38,870 nt of DNA from Candidatus Woesearchaeota archaeon (GTDB lineage Archaea; Nanobdellota; Nanobdellia; Woesearchaeales; JAFCFN01), in the NCBI GenBank assembly GCA_017609245.1, contig JAFCEI010000001.1, forward strand, positions 1-38,870, given 5' to 3'. The translations under genes were made by a program, and so were the position numbers. This document shows, piece after piece, positions 31,247 to 38,370 of the stretch. Each line of letters begins with the position of its first letter. Within the stretch, counting starts at the first letter, position 1. Below the pieces are notes generated by a model that saw nothing but the letters and a program-made list of their open reading frames with translations, searched no databases and had not been told where the DNA came from.

Positions 31247-31732
31247 ATGGGTTTTTTAGGACTTACAAAGAAGAAGAAGAAAGAGAAGAAACCATTAAAA
31301 CCGTTTTCTGAAGTTGAGTTTCCACCGATGCCTTCTGAATTGTTTGGAGATATGGATGAAACTGAAATTCCTGCTCCACCAAAAGACATTTTTCCTAAAA
31401 AGATGCCTGAGATATCAGAAGAAAAAGGGCTTGCTGAGACAAGGCCCATAGAACATAAGCCTATTGAAGAGATTTCAGAGGATTTGAAAGAGGTTGAAGA
31501 AAAACTCAGGATCAGGCCAAAGAAATCGATTTTTGTCAGTTCAAATAAGTTCAGGGGGATGCTTTCAGAAATAAAGACTAGCAAGAAAAAGCTATCAGAC
31601 ATTAAAACTGCTATTGGGGGCGCTGGTGAACTGAAGTCTAAAAAAGACAAGGAATTTGAGATATGGAGAGAGGAATTAGAAGATATCCAGAGAAAATTGA
31701 TATTTATTGATAAAACATTGTTTGGAGGTTAA
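31247..31732 (+). CDS. Hypothetical Lys/Glu-rich helical protein, 161 aa (first of three)
   Basis: Not recognised. N-terminal basic stretch (TKKKKKEKK), then a Pro-rich low-complexity region to about residue 90, then a helical C-terminal domain (about 98-160, containing GELK, a Trp and IDKTLF). This C-terminal domain aligns without gaps with nearly the whole of the next protein. Promoter ACTTTAAATATG-like at about 31200-31210 and GGGGTG before the ATG at 31247. First of three genes in a row; soluble, no signal peptide. Confidence 0.65.
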   Translation: MGFLGLTKKKKKEKKPLKPFSEVEFPPMPSELFGDMDETEIPAPPKDIFPKKMPEISEEKGLAETRPIEHKPIEEISEDLKEVEEKLRIRPKKSIFVSSNKFRGMLSEIKTSKKKLSDIKTAIGGAGELKSKKDKEFEIWREELEDIQRKLIFIDKTLFGG

Positions 31733-31733
31733 G

Positions 31734-31964
31734 ATGAATCAAGGAATGCCTGTTTTTGTAAAAATTGAAGATTATAAAGATGTGCTGGACATACTTGGTA
31801 TGTTAAAAGCAAAGATAGAAGAAGCTAAAAAAACGCTGGCCAATGTTGGTGAATTGAAAGATAAAGAGGATTCTGAATTAGCTGAGTGGAAAGCAGAGAT
31901 TGGAGATGTTGAGAAAAAAGTAGATTACATTGATCATGCTTTGTTCAAGCCAGAGGCTGTTTAA
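31734..31964 (+). CDS. Hypothetical helical protein, 76 aa (second of three)
   Basis: Not recognised. Begins at the ATG at 31734, preceded by GGAGG inside the end of the previous gene. It is essentially a stand-alone copy of the C-terminal domain of the previous protein: about 59 ungapped positions run from DYKDVL to IDHALF, with GELK, Trp and ID-x-x-LF conserved. It is followed by a hairpin and T-rich stretch, then by the third gene. Confidence 0.65.
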   Translation: MNQGMPVFVKIEDYKDVLDILGMLKAKIEEAKKTLANVGELKDKEDSELAEWKAEIGDVEKKVDYIDHALFKPEAV

Positions 31965-31968
31965 ATAA

Positions 31969-31991
31969 AGAAAATCTTGCATAGATTTTCT
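31969..31991 (+). terminator. Hairpin with T-rich tail between second and third gene
   Basis: AGAAAATCT (31969-31977) pairs perfectly with AGATTTTCT (31983-31991) around TGCAT, followed by GTCTTTT. It could end or attenuate the two-gene message, or mark a processing site before the third gene. Confidence 0.45.
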
Positions 31992-32019
31992 GTCTTTTAA
32001 ACTTTGGAGAAGATTTAAA

Positions 32020-32415
32020 ATGGTTAATGAAAAGGAAGATGTTTTTTACATTGGAGTAAAAGAGCCTGGCTCTGTAAGAAAGGCTGTTCTAGAGAGCAGT
32101 AAGTCTATTGTTGAAGGTTTGCAGAGATATGAACGATTTAAGATGACTCGGGAGCAGAAGGCTGCAGAGATCGTGAGGCTGCAGGAAGATGTTAAAGAAA
32201 TCAATAAACTGCTGACTAAGCTGAAGAGTTTGCTGCCTGCAACAAAATTAAAAGAGCTTGCTCCTAAAAAGGTTAAAAAATCAAAAGTAAAGGCTAAGAA
32301 AATTGAGGAAAAGCCTGCTGAAAAACCAGTTATGAAAAAACTTCCAAAACCGAAAGAGGTTGAGAAATTAGAAGATGAGCTGGCAGATATTGAAAGGAAA
32401 TTAGCCAACATATAG
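32020..32415 (+). CDS. Hypothetical coiled-coil protein, 131 aa (third of three)
   Basis: Not recognised. Starts at ATG 32020 with GGAGA upstream. An N-terminal half (to about residue 75) is helical, with heptad-like KEINKLLTKLKSLLP. A Lys/Pro/Ala-rich linker follows, and a short final helix (LEDELADIERKLANI) resembles EELEDIQRKLIFI in the first protein of the set. It precedes the tRNA-Leu gene by about 40 bases. Probably works with the two genes before it. Confidence 0.6.
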   Translation: MVNEKEDVFYIGVKEPGSVRKAVLESSKSIVEGLQRYERFKMTREQKAAEIVRLQEDVKEINKLLTKLKSLLPATKLKELAPKKVKKSKVKAKKIEEKPAEKPVMKKLPKPKEVEKLEDELADIERKLANI

Positions 32416-32453
32416 GTAAGTTTTTAAATCAATTATTTCTTTTATTATATTAT

Positions 32454-32560
32454 GCGGGGATGCCGGAGTGGTCAAACGGGATAGAAGACGCAAAAGTGTC
32501 TGTCCAAGCTCAAGACCTATTGGCTTAGTGCCTACGAGGGTTCAAACCCCTTTCCCCGCA
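32454..32560 (+). tRNA. tRNA-Leu (anticodon CAA) with 23-nt non-canonical intron
   Basis: Acceptor GCGGGGA/TCCCCGC, T-arm GAGGG-TTCAAAC-CCCTT, a long variable arm and the loop CTCAAGA give tRNA-Leu(CAA). The anticodon stem ATAG+G/CCTAT is only complete if 32485-32507 is removed, so the intron lies between positions 30 and 31 rather than the usual 37/38. The splice motif fits: central helix GGAT/GTCC, 5' bulge AG^A, 3' bulge AA^G, and intron hairpin AGACGC/GTGTCT. Both predicted cuts fall exactly at the intron ends. CCA is not encoded. Confidence 0.92.
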
Positions 32561-32644
32561 TTTACTTCTTTTTTATTATATGCACTGGTCACTGGACATC
32601 TTTGCACGCAGGATATTTAAATATAAAAGTCTTAGATATTATTA

Positions 32645-33395
32645 ATGGCAGATCAATATTTGGCTGAAATTTTAGGTGCTTTTATAGGAGATGGCTGGAT
32701 AGAAAAAAAGAGGTACTGCATTGTATATAACTGGAGATCCAACAGAAGACAAAGTTTACTACGATTTATTCTTGGCCCCATTATTTTCAAAATATTTTGT
32801 TTATACTAAACCTAAATCTTTTCCATACTGGGGCGTTTATGGGTTGTCATCATATAGAAAAGAAGTGATAAATAAGGCTTTGAAACTTGGTTTTCAATCT
32901 GGGAAAAAGGCTCTTGTTGCTGAACTTCCTAAATATATATTTGACAGTAAAAATACAGAAATAATCAAAGGTGTATTGAGAGGGGTATTTGATACAGATG
33001 GTTCGTTTTGGTGTGAAAAATCCAGATCTAAAACATCTACTGCATGGAAAAGAAAATATCATAGTCATCCAGAATTAAGAATTACTTCTTGTTCTAAAAA
33101 ATTATTACAACAACTTAAAATATTATTAGACAGACTCAATATTAAATCACAAATAAAACAAAAAACAACTGCAGGAAGAAAATATAATAGAAATTGTAAT
33201 GATTGTTTTGCTTTACAGATACGAAAAATAAGCGAGATTATTAAGTGGTTTGAGGTTATTGGTACAAATAATCCTCGCCACAAAACTAAATGTGATATAT
33301 GGAAAAAGTTTGGATTTTTACCTCCTTATACAAAAATTGAAGAAAGACTTAAAATATTAAAAGGAGAAATTGAACCAGGAAAGTATTATAAATAG
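32645..33395 (+). pseudogene. LAGLIDADG homing endonuclease, frameshifted
   Basis: The first LAGLIDADG motif (LAEILGAFIGDGW) is in the frame from the ATG at 32645. The rest, including the second motif (GVLRGVFDTDGSF) and the C-terminal domain to the stop at 33395, is in the next frame. The frames meet at the A7 run at 32703-32709; removing one A joins them as GWIEK-RGTALYITGD into about 250 residues, the normal size of a two-motif enzyme. It may be an inactive copy, a read error or a slippage site. It lies 85 bases after the intron-bearing tRNA-Leu and is more AT-rich than its neighbours, consistent with a mobile gene. The long downstream frame alone would begin at a TTG. Confidence 0.82.
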
Positions 33396-33414
33396 ATAAA
33401 TTTTCTTTTTGTGT

Positions 33415-34755
33415 ATGACAATAGAAATATGCACAGTTGGCGGATATAATGAGGTTGGAAAGAACTGCACTACCATAAGAGTTGATGACGAGATTGTAGT
33501 TATGGATTTGGGGCTGCATCTTGAGAATTATATCAAATATACTGAAGAAGAAAGGGAAGAGCTGAGATTTATATCTGGCTCAAAGCTTATTGAGGTTGGG
33601 GCTGCCCCAGATATTTCTGTTATCAAACAGATGAAAGGTGAGGTAAAAGCAATAATTCCCACTCATGCTCATCTGGATCATATCGGAGCAATACCTTTCT
33701 TGGGGCATAGGTTCAGGAAAGCCGAGATTCTATGCAGCCCATATACAAATGCTGTTTTAAGTGCAATTCTAAAAGATGAAAAAATAGACCTAAGAAACAA
33801 GATCAAAGTGTTGAATGTAAATTCTGTCTATAAGGTATCTGATAAGATAAAGATTGAGTTTATCAATATAACACATTCTACTCCTCAAACAGTGATGGTC
33901 GCAATCCACACTCCTGAGGGAATTGTGCTTTATGCTAATGATTTTAAGTTTGACAACAATCCTACTCTTGGAAAAAAGCCAAACTATGACAGGCTAAAAA
34001 GGCTGAAGAATGTCAGGGCATTGATATCTGATTCCATATACAGCAGGGATGCGATGAAAACCCCTTCTGAACTGGTTGCCAAGGATATGCTAAAGGATGT
34101 GCTGCTTGGCGTGAAAAGCAAGAACAAAGCCCTTATTGTGACCACGTTTTCATCACATTTGGCAAGATTAAAAAGCATAATAGAATGTGGCAGGCAACTG
34201 CACAGAAAAATAGTATTTTTAGGCAGAAGCTTATCAAAATATGTCAGTGCTGGCGAAGATATTGGCCTGATCAATTTCTCAAAAGATGTTGAATTGGTGA
34301 AATACAGAAATCAGATAAAAAAAAGGCTGAGGCAGATTGAAAAAGAGGGCAGAGATAAATATTTGATCGTGATGACCGGACATCAGGGAGAGCCAAAAGC
34401 GGTTTTATCAAGGATTGTTCACGGATCAATACCTTTCAGCCTTTACCCAAATGATATTCTTGTATTTTCATGCAGAGTTATCCCAACAAAAATCAATATT
34501 GATAATAGAAAATATCTTGAAGACCAGCTTAAAAAACTGGGGGTGAGGATATTCAAAGACGTTCATGTATCTGGTCATGCTGCTAAAGAGGATGACAGGG
34601 ATTTGCTGGAGATACTTGAGCCAGATCACATCATCCCTGCTCATGCTGAAGATGCAAAGAAGATCGGATTGATAGAGCTTGGGAATGAGCTTGGATATAA
34701 AAAAGGTAAGACAAGCCATCTGATGCATGACGGCGATAGGCTAACATTGAGTTAA
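33415..34755 (+). CDS. rnj: RNase J-like beta-CASP ribonuclease
   Basis: A 446-residue MBL/beta-CASP protein. Motif 2 is PTHAHLDHIG (about 82-91); other motifs include the Asp in LYANDFKFD, SGHA near the C-terminus (VHVSGHAAKED) and PAHAED. This layout and the N-terminus ICTVGGYNEVGKN match archaeal RNase J, a 5'-3' exonuclease in RNA decay. The start is the ATG at 33415: a TATA-like ATTATAAATAG at about 33385-33395 is just upstream, which makes a leaderless message and rules out the TTG two codons earlier. Confidence 0.9.
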   Translation: MTIEICTVGGYNEVGKNCTTIRVDDEIVVMDLGLHLENYIKYTEEEREELRFISGSKLIEVGAAPDISVIKQMKGEVKAIIPTHAHLDHIGAIPFLGHRFRKAEILCSPYTNAVLSAILKDEKIDLRNKIKVLNVNSVYKVSDKIKIEFINITHSTPQTVMVAIHTPEGIVLYANDFKFDNNPTLGKKPNYDRLKRLKNVRALISDSIYSRDAMKTPSELVAKDMLKDVLLGVKSKNKALIVTTFSSHLARLKSIIECGRQLHRKIVFLGRSLSKYVSAGEDIGLINFSKDVELVKYRNQIKKRLRQIEKEGRDKYLIVMTGHQGEPKAVLSRIVHGSIPFSLYPNDILVFSCRVIPTKINIDNRKYLEDQLKKLGVRIFKDVHVSGHAAKEDDRDLLEILEPDHIIPAHAEDAKKIGLIELGNELGYKKGKTSHLMHDGDRLTLS

Positions 34756-34814
34756 GAGAACAATAAAACTTATATATTAGAGATGTCTAAGTGAAAAATA
34801 AAGGGGGAGTGAAT

Positions 34815-35558
34815 ATGAAACTTGTTTTAATAGAGCCCAAATATCTAAAAGAGAGTGTAAGTATAATCTCTGAATTAGTTAATGAAAGCAGATTTAAGAT
34901 AACGCCTCAGGCTGTTGAGCTAGTTGCCATGGATCCTGCTAATGTTGCAATGGTCATTTTCAAACTATTATCATCTTCATTCAGCGAGTATGATGTTAAA
35001 GAGACTGTTGAGTTAGGCATAAACCTGAATAATCTTAAACAGATCTTAAGAAGAGTCAAATCAAATGACATATTGAGCCTGGAATTAATTGAAAACAGGC
35101 TAAAGATTGAGCTAAAAGGGGCTACAACAAGGACTTTCTCTCTTCCAATAATTGACCTTGAGGAAAAAGAACAAAAAATACCTGAGTTGAATTTCCCAGC
35201 TGAGATCAAGACAAATTCAGCCATATTAAGTGATGCAATAGAAGATGCAGATATTGTTGGAGAGAGTGTAAGTTTTGTTGCTGAACCTAAAAAATTCTCA
35301 ATACTTGCCCATGGTGAGCTAAGTAAAGCTAACATTGAAGTAAAACAAGATACTGAAACTGTCATCAATATGAAAGACTCAAACAAGATTGCGTCTAAAT
35401 ACAGCATAGAATATCTAAAAAAGATGATTATGGGCGGAAAGATAGCTGACAAGGTCTCAATATTGTTTGACAAGGATTATCCTCTCAGGCTTGACTTTAA
35501 GGCTGTTGACAAGATGCTTCTGAGCTTTATCCTTGCTCCTAGAGTTGAGAATGAATGA
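34815..35558 (+). CDS. pcn: DNA polymerase sliding clamp (PCNA)
   Basis: A 247-residue ring-forming clamp that tethers polymerases and other replication proteins. The family start MKLVLIEPKYLKESVSIISELV, the interdomain connector region (ELNFPAEI...) and the end SFILAPRVENE are all characteristic. The start is the ATG at 34815 with GGGGGAG before it; an in-frame ATG eight codons earlier lies before that ribosome site and is rejected. A TATA (ACTTATATATT) at about 34768-34778 drives it. It overlaps the following gene by eight bases. Confidence 0.95.
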   Translation: MKLVLIEPKYLKESVSIISELVNESRFKITPQAVELVAMDPANVAMVIFKLLSSSFSEYDVKETVELGINLNNLKQILRRVKSNDILSLELIENRLKIELKGATTRTFSLPIIDLEEKEQKIPELNFPAEIKTNSAILSDAIEDADIVGESVSFVAEPKKFSILAHGELSKANIEVKQDTETVINMKDSNKIASKYSIEYLKKMIMGGKIADKVSILFDKDYPLRLDFKAVDKMLLSFILAPRVENE

Positions 35559-35925
35559 GTATATTTCTTTAAACCCGAAGGTCTTAAAGGGGATCATAGT
35601 TGGAACTACTCGCGGATGTTCTGAATCTGAAAGAGATTTGATAATAGAAGGGACTCATAGAGCAAGTGAATTAGTTAAGCTGCTGGCAGATGACTGCGGA
35701 GTCAGGTTTGATGGTGAAAAAGAGGAAAACATACACAGGATAATGGATGCTTATGACAAGAATCTACTGTCAGAGGAAGAATATAGGTGTGCAATAGACC
35801 AGTATGATTTTCTTGTCAAGTTCAAATTATCAGTAGGAAATATAGGCGACATTTGCAGAGGTCCTTCCTATCTAACTAAAAAGGAGGTTGAAAATGGAGA
35901 TAAAAGAAGTACAAGACAAGATTAG
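35551..35925 (+). CDS. Hypothetical protein, 124 aa, coupled to PCNA
   Basis: Not recognised. Soluble, mostly helical, with four cysteines, the last in DICRGPSY. It begins at the ATG at 35551 inside the last codons of PCNA (eight-base overlap), so its translation is coupled to the clamp. It overlaps the next small gene by 32 bases. The position suggests a replication- or clamp-linked role, but no PIP-box-like C-terminus (Q-x-x-h-x-x-aromatic pair) is obvious. Confidence 0.65.
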   Translation: MNEYISLNPKVLKGIIVGTTRGCSESERDLIIEGTHRASELVKLLADDCGVRFDGEKEENIHRIMDAYDKNLLSEEEYRCAIDQYDFLVKFKLSVGNIGDICRGPSYLTKKEVENGDKRSTRQD

Positions 35926-36061
35926 GGATCTTATCAACTGGGTAGAGGTCTGGAATCTAGAAGAGATTGAAGGCGGTGTCAAAAAGATAGAAGATGATGT
36001 TGTTGAGCAGTTAAAACAAAAATTAGCTGATTTGAGCCAGGCCGTTGGAAGCGTAGAATAA
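35894..36061 (+). CDS. Small helical protein, 55 aa
   Basis: A short ORF of 55 codons with AAGGAGGTTG directly before the ATG at 35894, an unusually strong ribosome site. The product is acidic and helical, with heptad-like spacing (LINWVEVWNLEEIEGGVKKI, then a Leu/Ile-rich second helix). It overlaps the end of the preceding gene by 32 bases and completes the PCNA operon; a T-rich stretch follows. No family recognised. Confidence 0.65.
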   Translation: MEIKEVQDKIRDLINWVEVWNLEEIEGGVKKIEDDVVEQLKQKLADLSQAVGSVE

Positions 36062-36088
36062 GATTTCTTTTATTTTTAATTTTGATTA

Positions 36089-36174
36089 TACGGCTGGCGG
36101 GAATCGAACCCGCATTAGAAGCTGTTTCCTAGTTTAATTGGGAAGCTCCTGTCTTGCCACTAGACCACAACCGT
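36089..36174 (-). tRNA. tRNA-Gly (anticodon CCC) with 15-nt intron
   Basis: Acceptor ACGGTTG/CAGCCGT, D-stem GTCT/AGAC, anticodon stem GGAGC/GCTTC, T-arm GCGGG-TTCGATT-CCCGC. The anticodon loop is TTCCCAA after removal of 36124-36138, a 15-nt intron at the canonical 37/38 site. The splice element is bulge-helix-loop: central helix TTCC/GGAA, 5' bulge CA^A, 3' bulge AC^A, with both cuts at the intron ends. CCA is not encoded. Confidence 0.92.
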
Positions 36175-36209
36175 TTGAATACAAATAAAAAAGAAAGAGT
36201 TAATAAAAC

Positions 36210-36497
36210 TTATTCCATAGCAACTTCTTCAGAAGGTTCTTCAGATTCATAACTTGGAACTGCTGCTTTTGATATTATCATTATGTCACCAACAGATTTG
36301 ACCAGCTGGTGAGGAACAATAACTCCTTTTGCTGAGCCAAGCACTTTGCTTAAGAATGAGTTCTTAGATGCTTTTATTTTCCATCCAGATACCTTATTTT
36401 TTGTCAAGATACTCTCTTCTACATCTCCAAAAAACTCTCCTGTATCAGTAAAAACCTTCATATCGAATGTTTCAGATATTCTTTTTAATCTTAACAT
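36210..36497 (-). CDS. PRC-barrel domain protein, 95 aa
   Basis: A small beta-barrel protein whose core (KVFTDTGEFFGDVEESIL, then VSGWKIKAS) fits the PRC-barrel fold, which occurs in archaeal cell-division CdpB-type proteins, RimM and photosynthetic reaction centre subunits. The C-terminus is acidic. The start is the ATG at 36497, five bases after AGGTGG; the GTG three codons upstream lies within that site. Single-gene unit diverging from traB. Confidence 0.75.
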   Translation of the reverse strand: MLRLKRISETFDMKVFTDTGEFFGDVEESILTKNKVSGWKIKASKNSFLSKVLGSAKGVIVPHQLVKSVGDIMIISKAAVPSYESEEPSEEVAME

Positions 36498-36604
36498 GCT
36501 AACCACCTATATAATTTATATTATTGTAGGATAGCTTATGGTATTTATATCTTTTGCTTTTTTATAGCAATGTTTATAAAATCAATTTTGTGTACTGCAT
36601 TTTG

Positions 36605-37273
36605 ATGAAATACAAGAACTTAATTTTAGTAGGTACAAGCCATATAGCAAAACAAAGTGTGGATCAGGTTAAAAACATTATTCTAGATAAAGATCCTGAT
36701 ATAATTGCTCTGGAACTGGACAGAAAAAGGTTTTATGCTTTAAGATATAAAAAACAAAGAAAAGCCAGTCTTCGCAGCATAAAAAACATCGGTGTCAAGG
36801 GTTTTTTATTTCAGTTGATAGGCGCTTGGGTTGAGGCAAAGCTTGGAAAATATGTCGGGGTAAAGCCTGGATCTGAGATGATAACTGCTATACAGCTTGC
36901 CAAAGAACATAAGAAAAAGATTGCTCTGATTGATCAGGATATTGAGATCACTTTGAAGAGGTTTTCGCAGGAGTTCAGTTTCAAGGAAAAGGCAAATCTG
37001 GTTATTGATATTCTGACAGCTCCGTTCAAGAGAAAGAAAATCCCTTTTGACCTGACAAAAGTTCCTAGCCAGGCTGTTATTAAAAAATTAGTGGCTGATG
37101 TCAAGAAGAGATATCCTAATGTTTACAAGGTTCTGATAAAAGAAAGAAATGATGTCATGGCAAGGAACTTGTATATGCTCATGAGAGATTATCCTAAAAA
37201 GCTGATTTTAGGAATAATCGGAGCTGGGCATGAAGAAGAGATTATGGATCTTATCAAGAAGATAGAGATTTAG
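36605..37273 (+). CDS. TraB-family protein
   Basis: A 222-residue protein with the TraB/PrgY signatures: GTSHIAKQS near the N-terminus, LELDRKRF at about 42-49, and GAGHEEEI at the C-terminus, which carries the conserved Gly-His. TraB/PrgY homologues are related to erythromycin-esterase/TIKI-type folds and are suspected metalloproteases; their role in archaea is unknown. Many archaeal TraB proteins have a C-terminal membrane domain, which is absent here. A TATA (TTTATAAAA, about 36574-36582) about 25 bases before the ATG at 36605 implies a leaderless message. Confidence 0.85.
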   Translation: MKYKNLILVGTSHIAKQSVDQVKNIILDKDPDIIALELDRKRFYALRYKKQRKASLRSIKNIGVKGFLFQLIGAWVEAKLGKYVGVKPGSEMITAIQLAKEHKKKIALIDQDIEITLKRFSQEFSFKEKANLVIDILTAPFKRKKIPFDLTKVPSQAVIKKLVADVKKRYPNVYKVLIKERNDVMARNLYMLMRDYPKKLILGIIGAGHEEEIMDLIKKIEI

Positions 37274-37310
37274 GATAAATTATATAAAGCTGGAAAGAGT
37301 TGGTATTTGT

Positions 37311-38039
37311 ATGGAACTGCAAAGCAGAATAAAGAGGTATTTTAGTTTTAGTTCTAATGAAGTTGTGGGACTTATCATGGCTGTATTGATTACTGCATTT
37401 ATTGTTTCGTTCAATGAATGGGGGGTTGATAAGTTTGATGTTTCTTACGGGCTGGTAAACTTGATGAATTCTGTAATAATTGTTGGCGTTGTTTTACTTA
37501 TCAAAATAAGTGTGGAAAAAATAGAAGCCCTACGAAGAGGATACGATGTTAAATGGAAGATGAATCTCGCTGGCTTGATAGGAGGCTTGATTTTGGTTTT
37601 CATAACAAACGGGGGTTTGTTTGTGCTGGTACCTGGCAGCATGGCTATTGGCTTGATCAAGAGATTAAGGTTAGGCAAATTCAGATATGGATTGAACAGG
37701 TTTGAGGTCGGATTAGTTGCTTTTGGAGGGGTGCTGGCAACATTAGGGATGGCTGTTTTGTTCAAGGCTCTTGCTTTTATATCGCCCGGAGCCTTATTAG
37801 ACAAGGCTGTTAACATCAGCTTGTTGCTGACTATTTTCAGCATACTACCCATCCCTTACTTAGAGGGGTACAGAATCTGGCTTGGAAGCAGGCTGCTGTA
37901 TTTTTTTTGCCTTGGCTTAGTGATTGGGCTTTCTGCTTTGTTCTATCTGACCAGTTTTGTTACAGCTGTATTTGGCGCAATAGGGGTTGCTGTTTTGATT
38001 TGGGTGCTGTATTATATTCTGTTTGAGAGAAATTTTTAG
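37311..38039 (+). CDS. Site-2-protease-like (M50) membrane protein lacking HExxH
   Basis: A 242-residue membrane protein with about six or seven hydrophobic segments. The order of landmarks follows archaeal M50 (SpoIVFB/S2P-like) proteins: an RRGYDVKWKMN stretch and GGLFVLVPGSMAI loop after the second segment, GGVLATLG, then SILPIPYLEG where M50 proteins have NLLP-x-x-LDG. The zinc motif HExxH, which should come just before the RRGYDVK stretch, is absent (KISVEKIEALRRG instead), and the late Asp is Glu. It thus looks like a catalytically dead relative. It is followed by, and overlaps by four bases, a convergent small gene. Confidence 0.6.
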   Translation: MELQSRIKRYFSFSSNEVVGLIMAVLITAFIVSFNEWGVDKFDVSYGLVNLMNSVIIVGVVLLIKISVEKIEALRRGYDVKWKMNLAGLIGGLILVFITNGGLFVLVPGSMAIGLIKRLRLGKFRYGLNRFEVGLVAFGGVLATLGMAVLFKALAFISPGALLDKAVNISLLLTIFSILPIPYLEGYRIWLGSRLLYFFCLGLVIGLSALFYLTSFVTAVFGAIGVAVLIWVLYYILFERNF

Positions 38040-38308
38040 AAGAGGAAAGAAATTGCTGCTTTCTGCAACAGATATATTGCAAATATAAATGTCAAGAACA
38101 TGGGGTTTAAACCAATAAGTAATAGTGTGATATATATTGCTGCTGCTAGGTCAATAAAACTTGCTATATCTTTCATGAACATGACTGCCTTAACTGCAAG
38201 ATAAAGAACAGTCAGAAGAGCGATTGTGTTGCCTGCTAATCTGTAATGAACCAGAACAAGGATTATTGCAGACAAGATGTCTAATATGGCAAGCGTATAC
38301 AATATCAT
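38036..38308 (-). CDS. Hypothetical small membrane protein, 90 aa
   Basis: Not recognised. Three hydrophobic helices (about 5-22, 28-46 and 55-85, the last long enough for two short ones), with few charges. The ATG at 38308 lies just upstream of an AT-rich divergent promoter region shared with hef. It overlaps the convergent M50-like gene by four bases. Confidence 0.6.
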   Translation of the reverse strand: MILYTLAILDILSAIILVLVHYRLAGNTIALLTVLYLAVKAVMFMKDIASFIDLAAAIYITLLLIGLNPMFLTFIFAIYLLQKAAISFLF

Positions 38309-38370
38309 CCAGTTAAATAGTTTAGTTAAATATTTAAATCTTGTTGTGTCTGTTTAAATCTAGGGGAGTT

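Noticed and set aside
37311..38039. Active M50 zinc metalloprotease
   Set aside because: No HExxH occurs anywhere in the protein, so an active enzyme is not supported.
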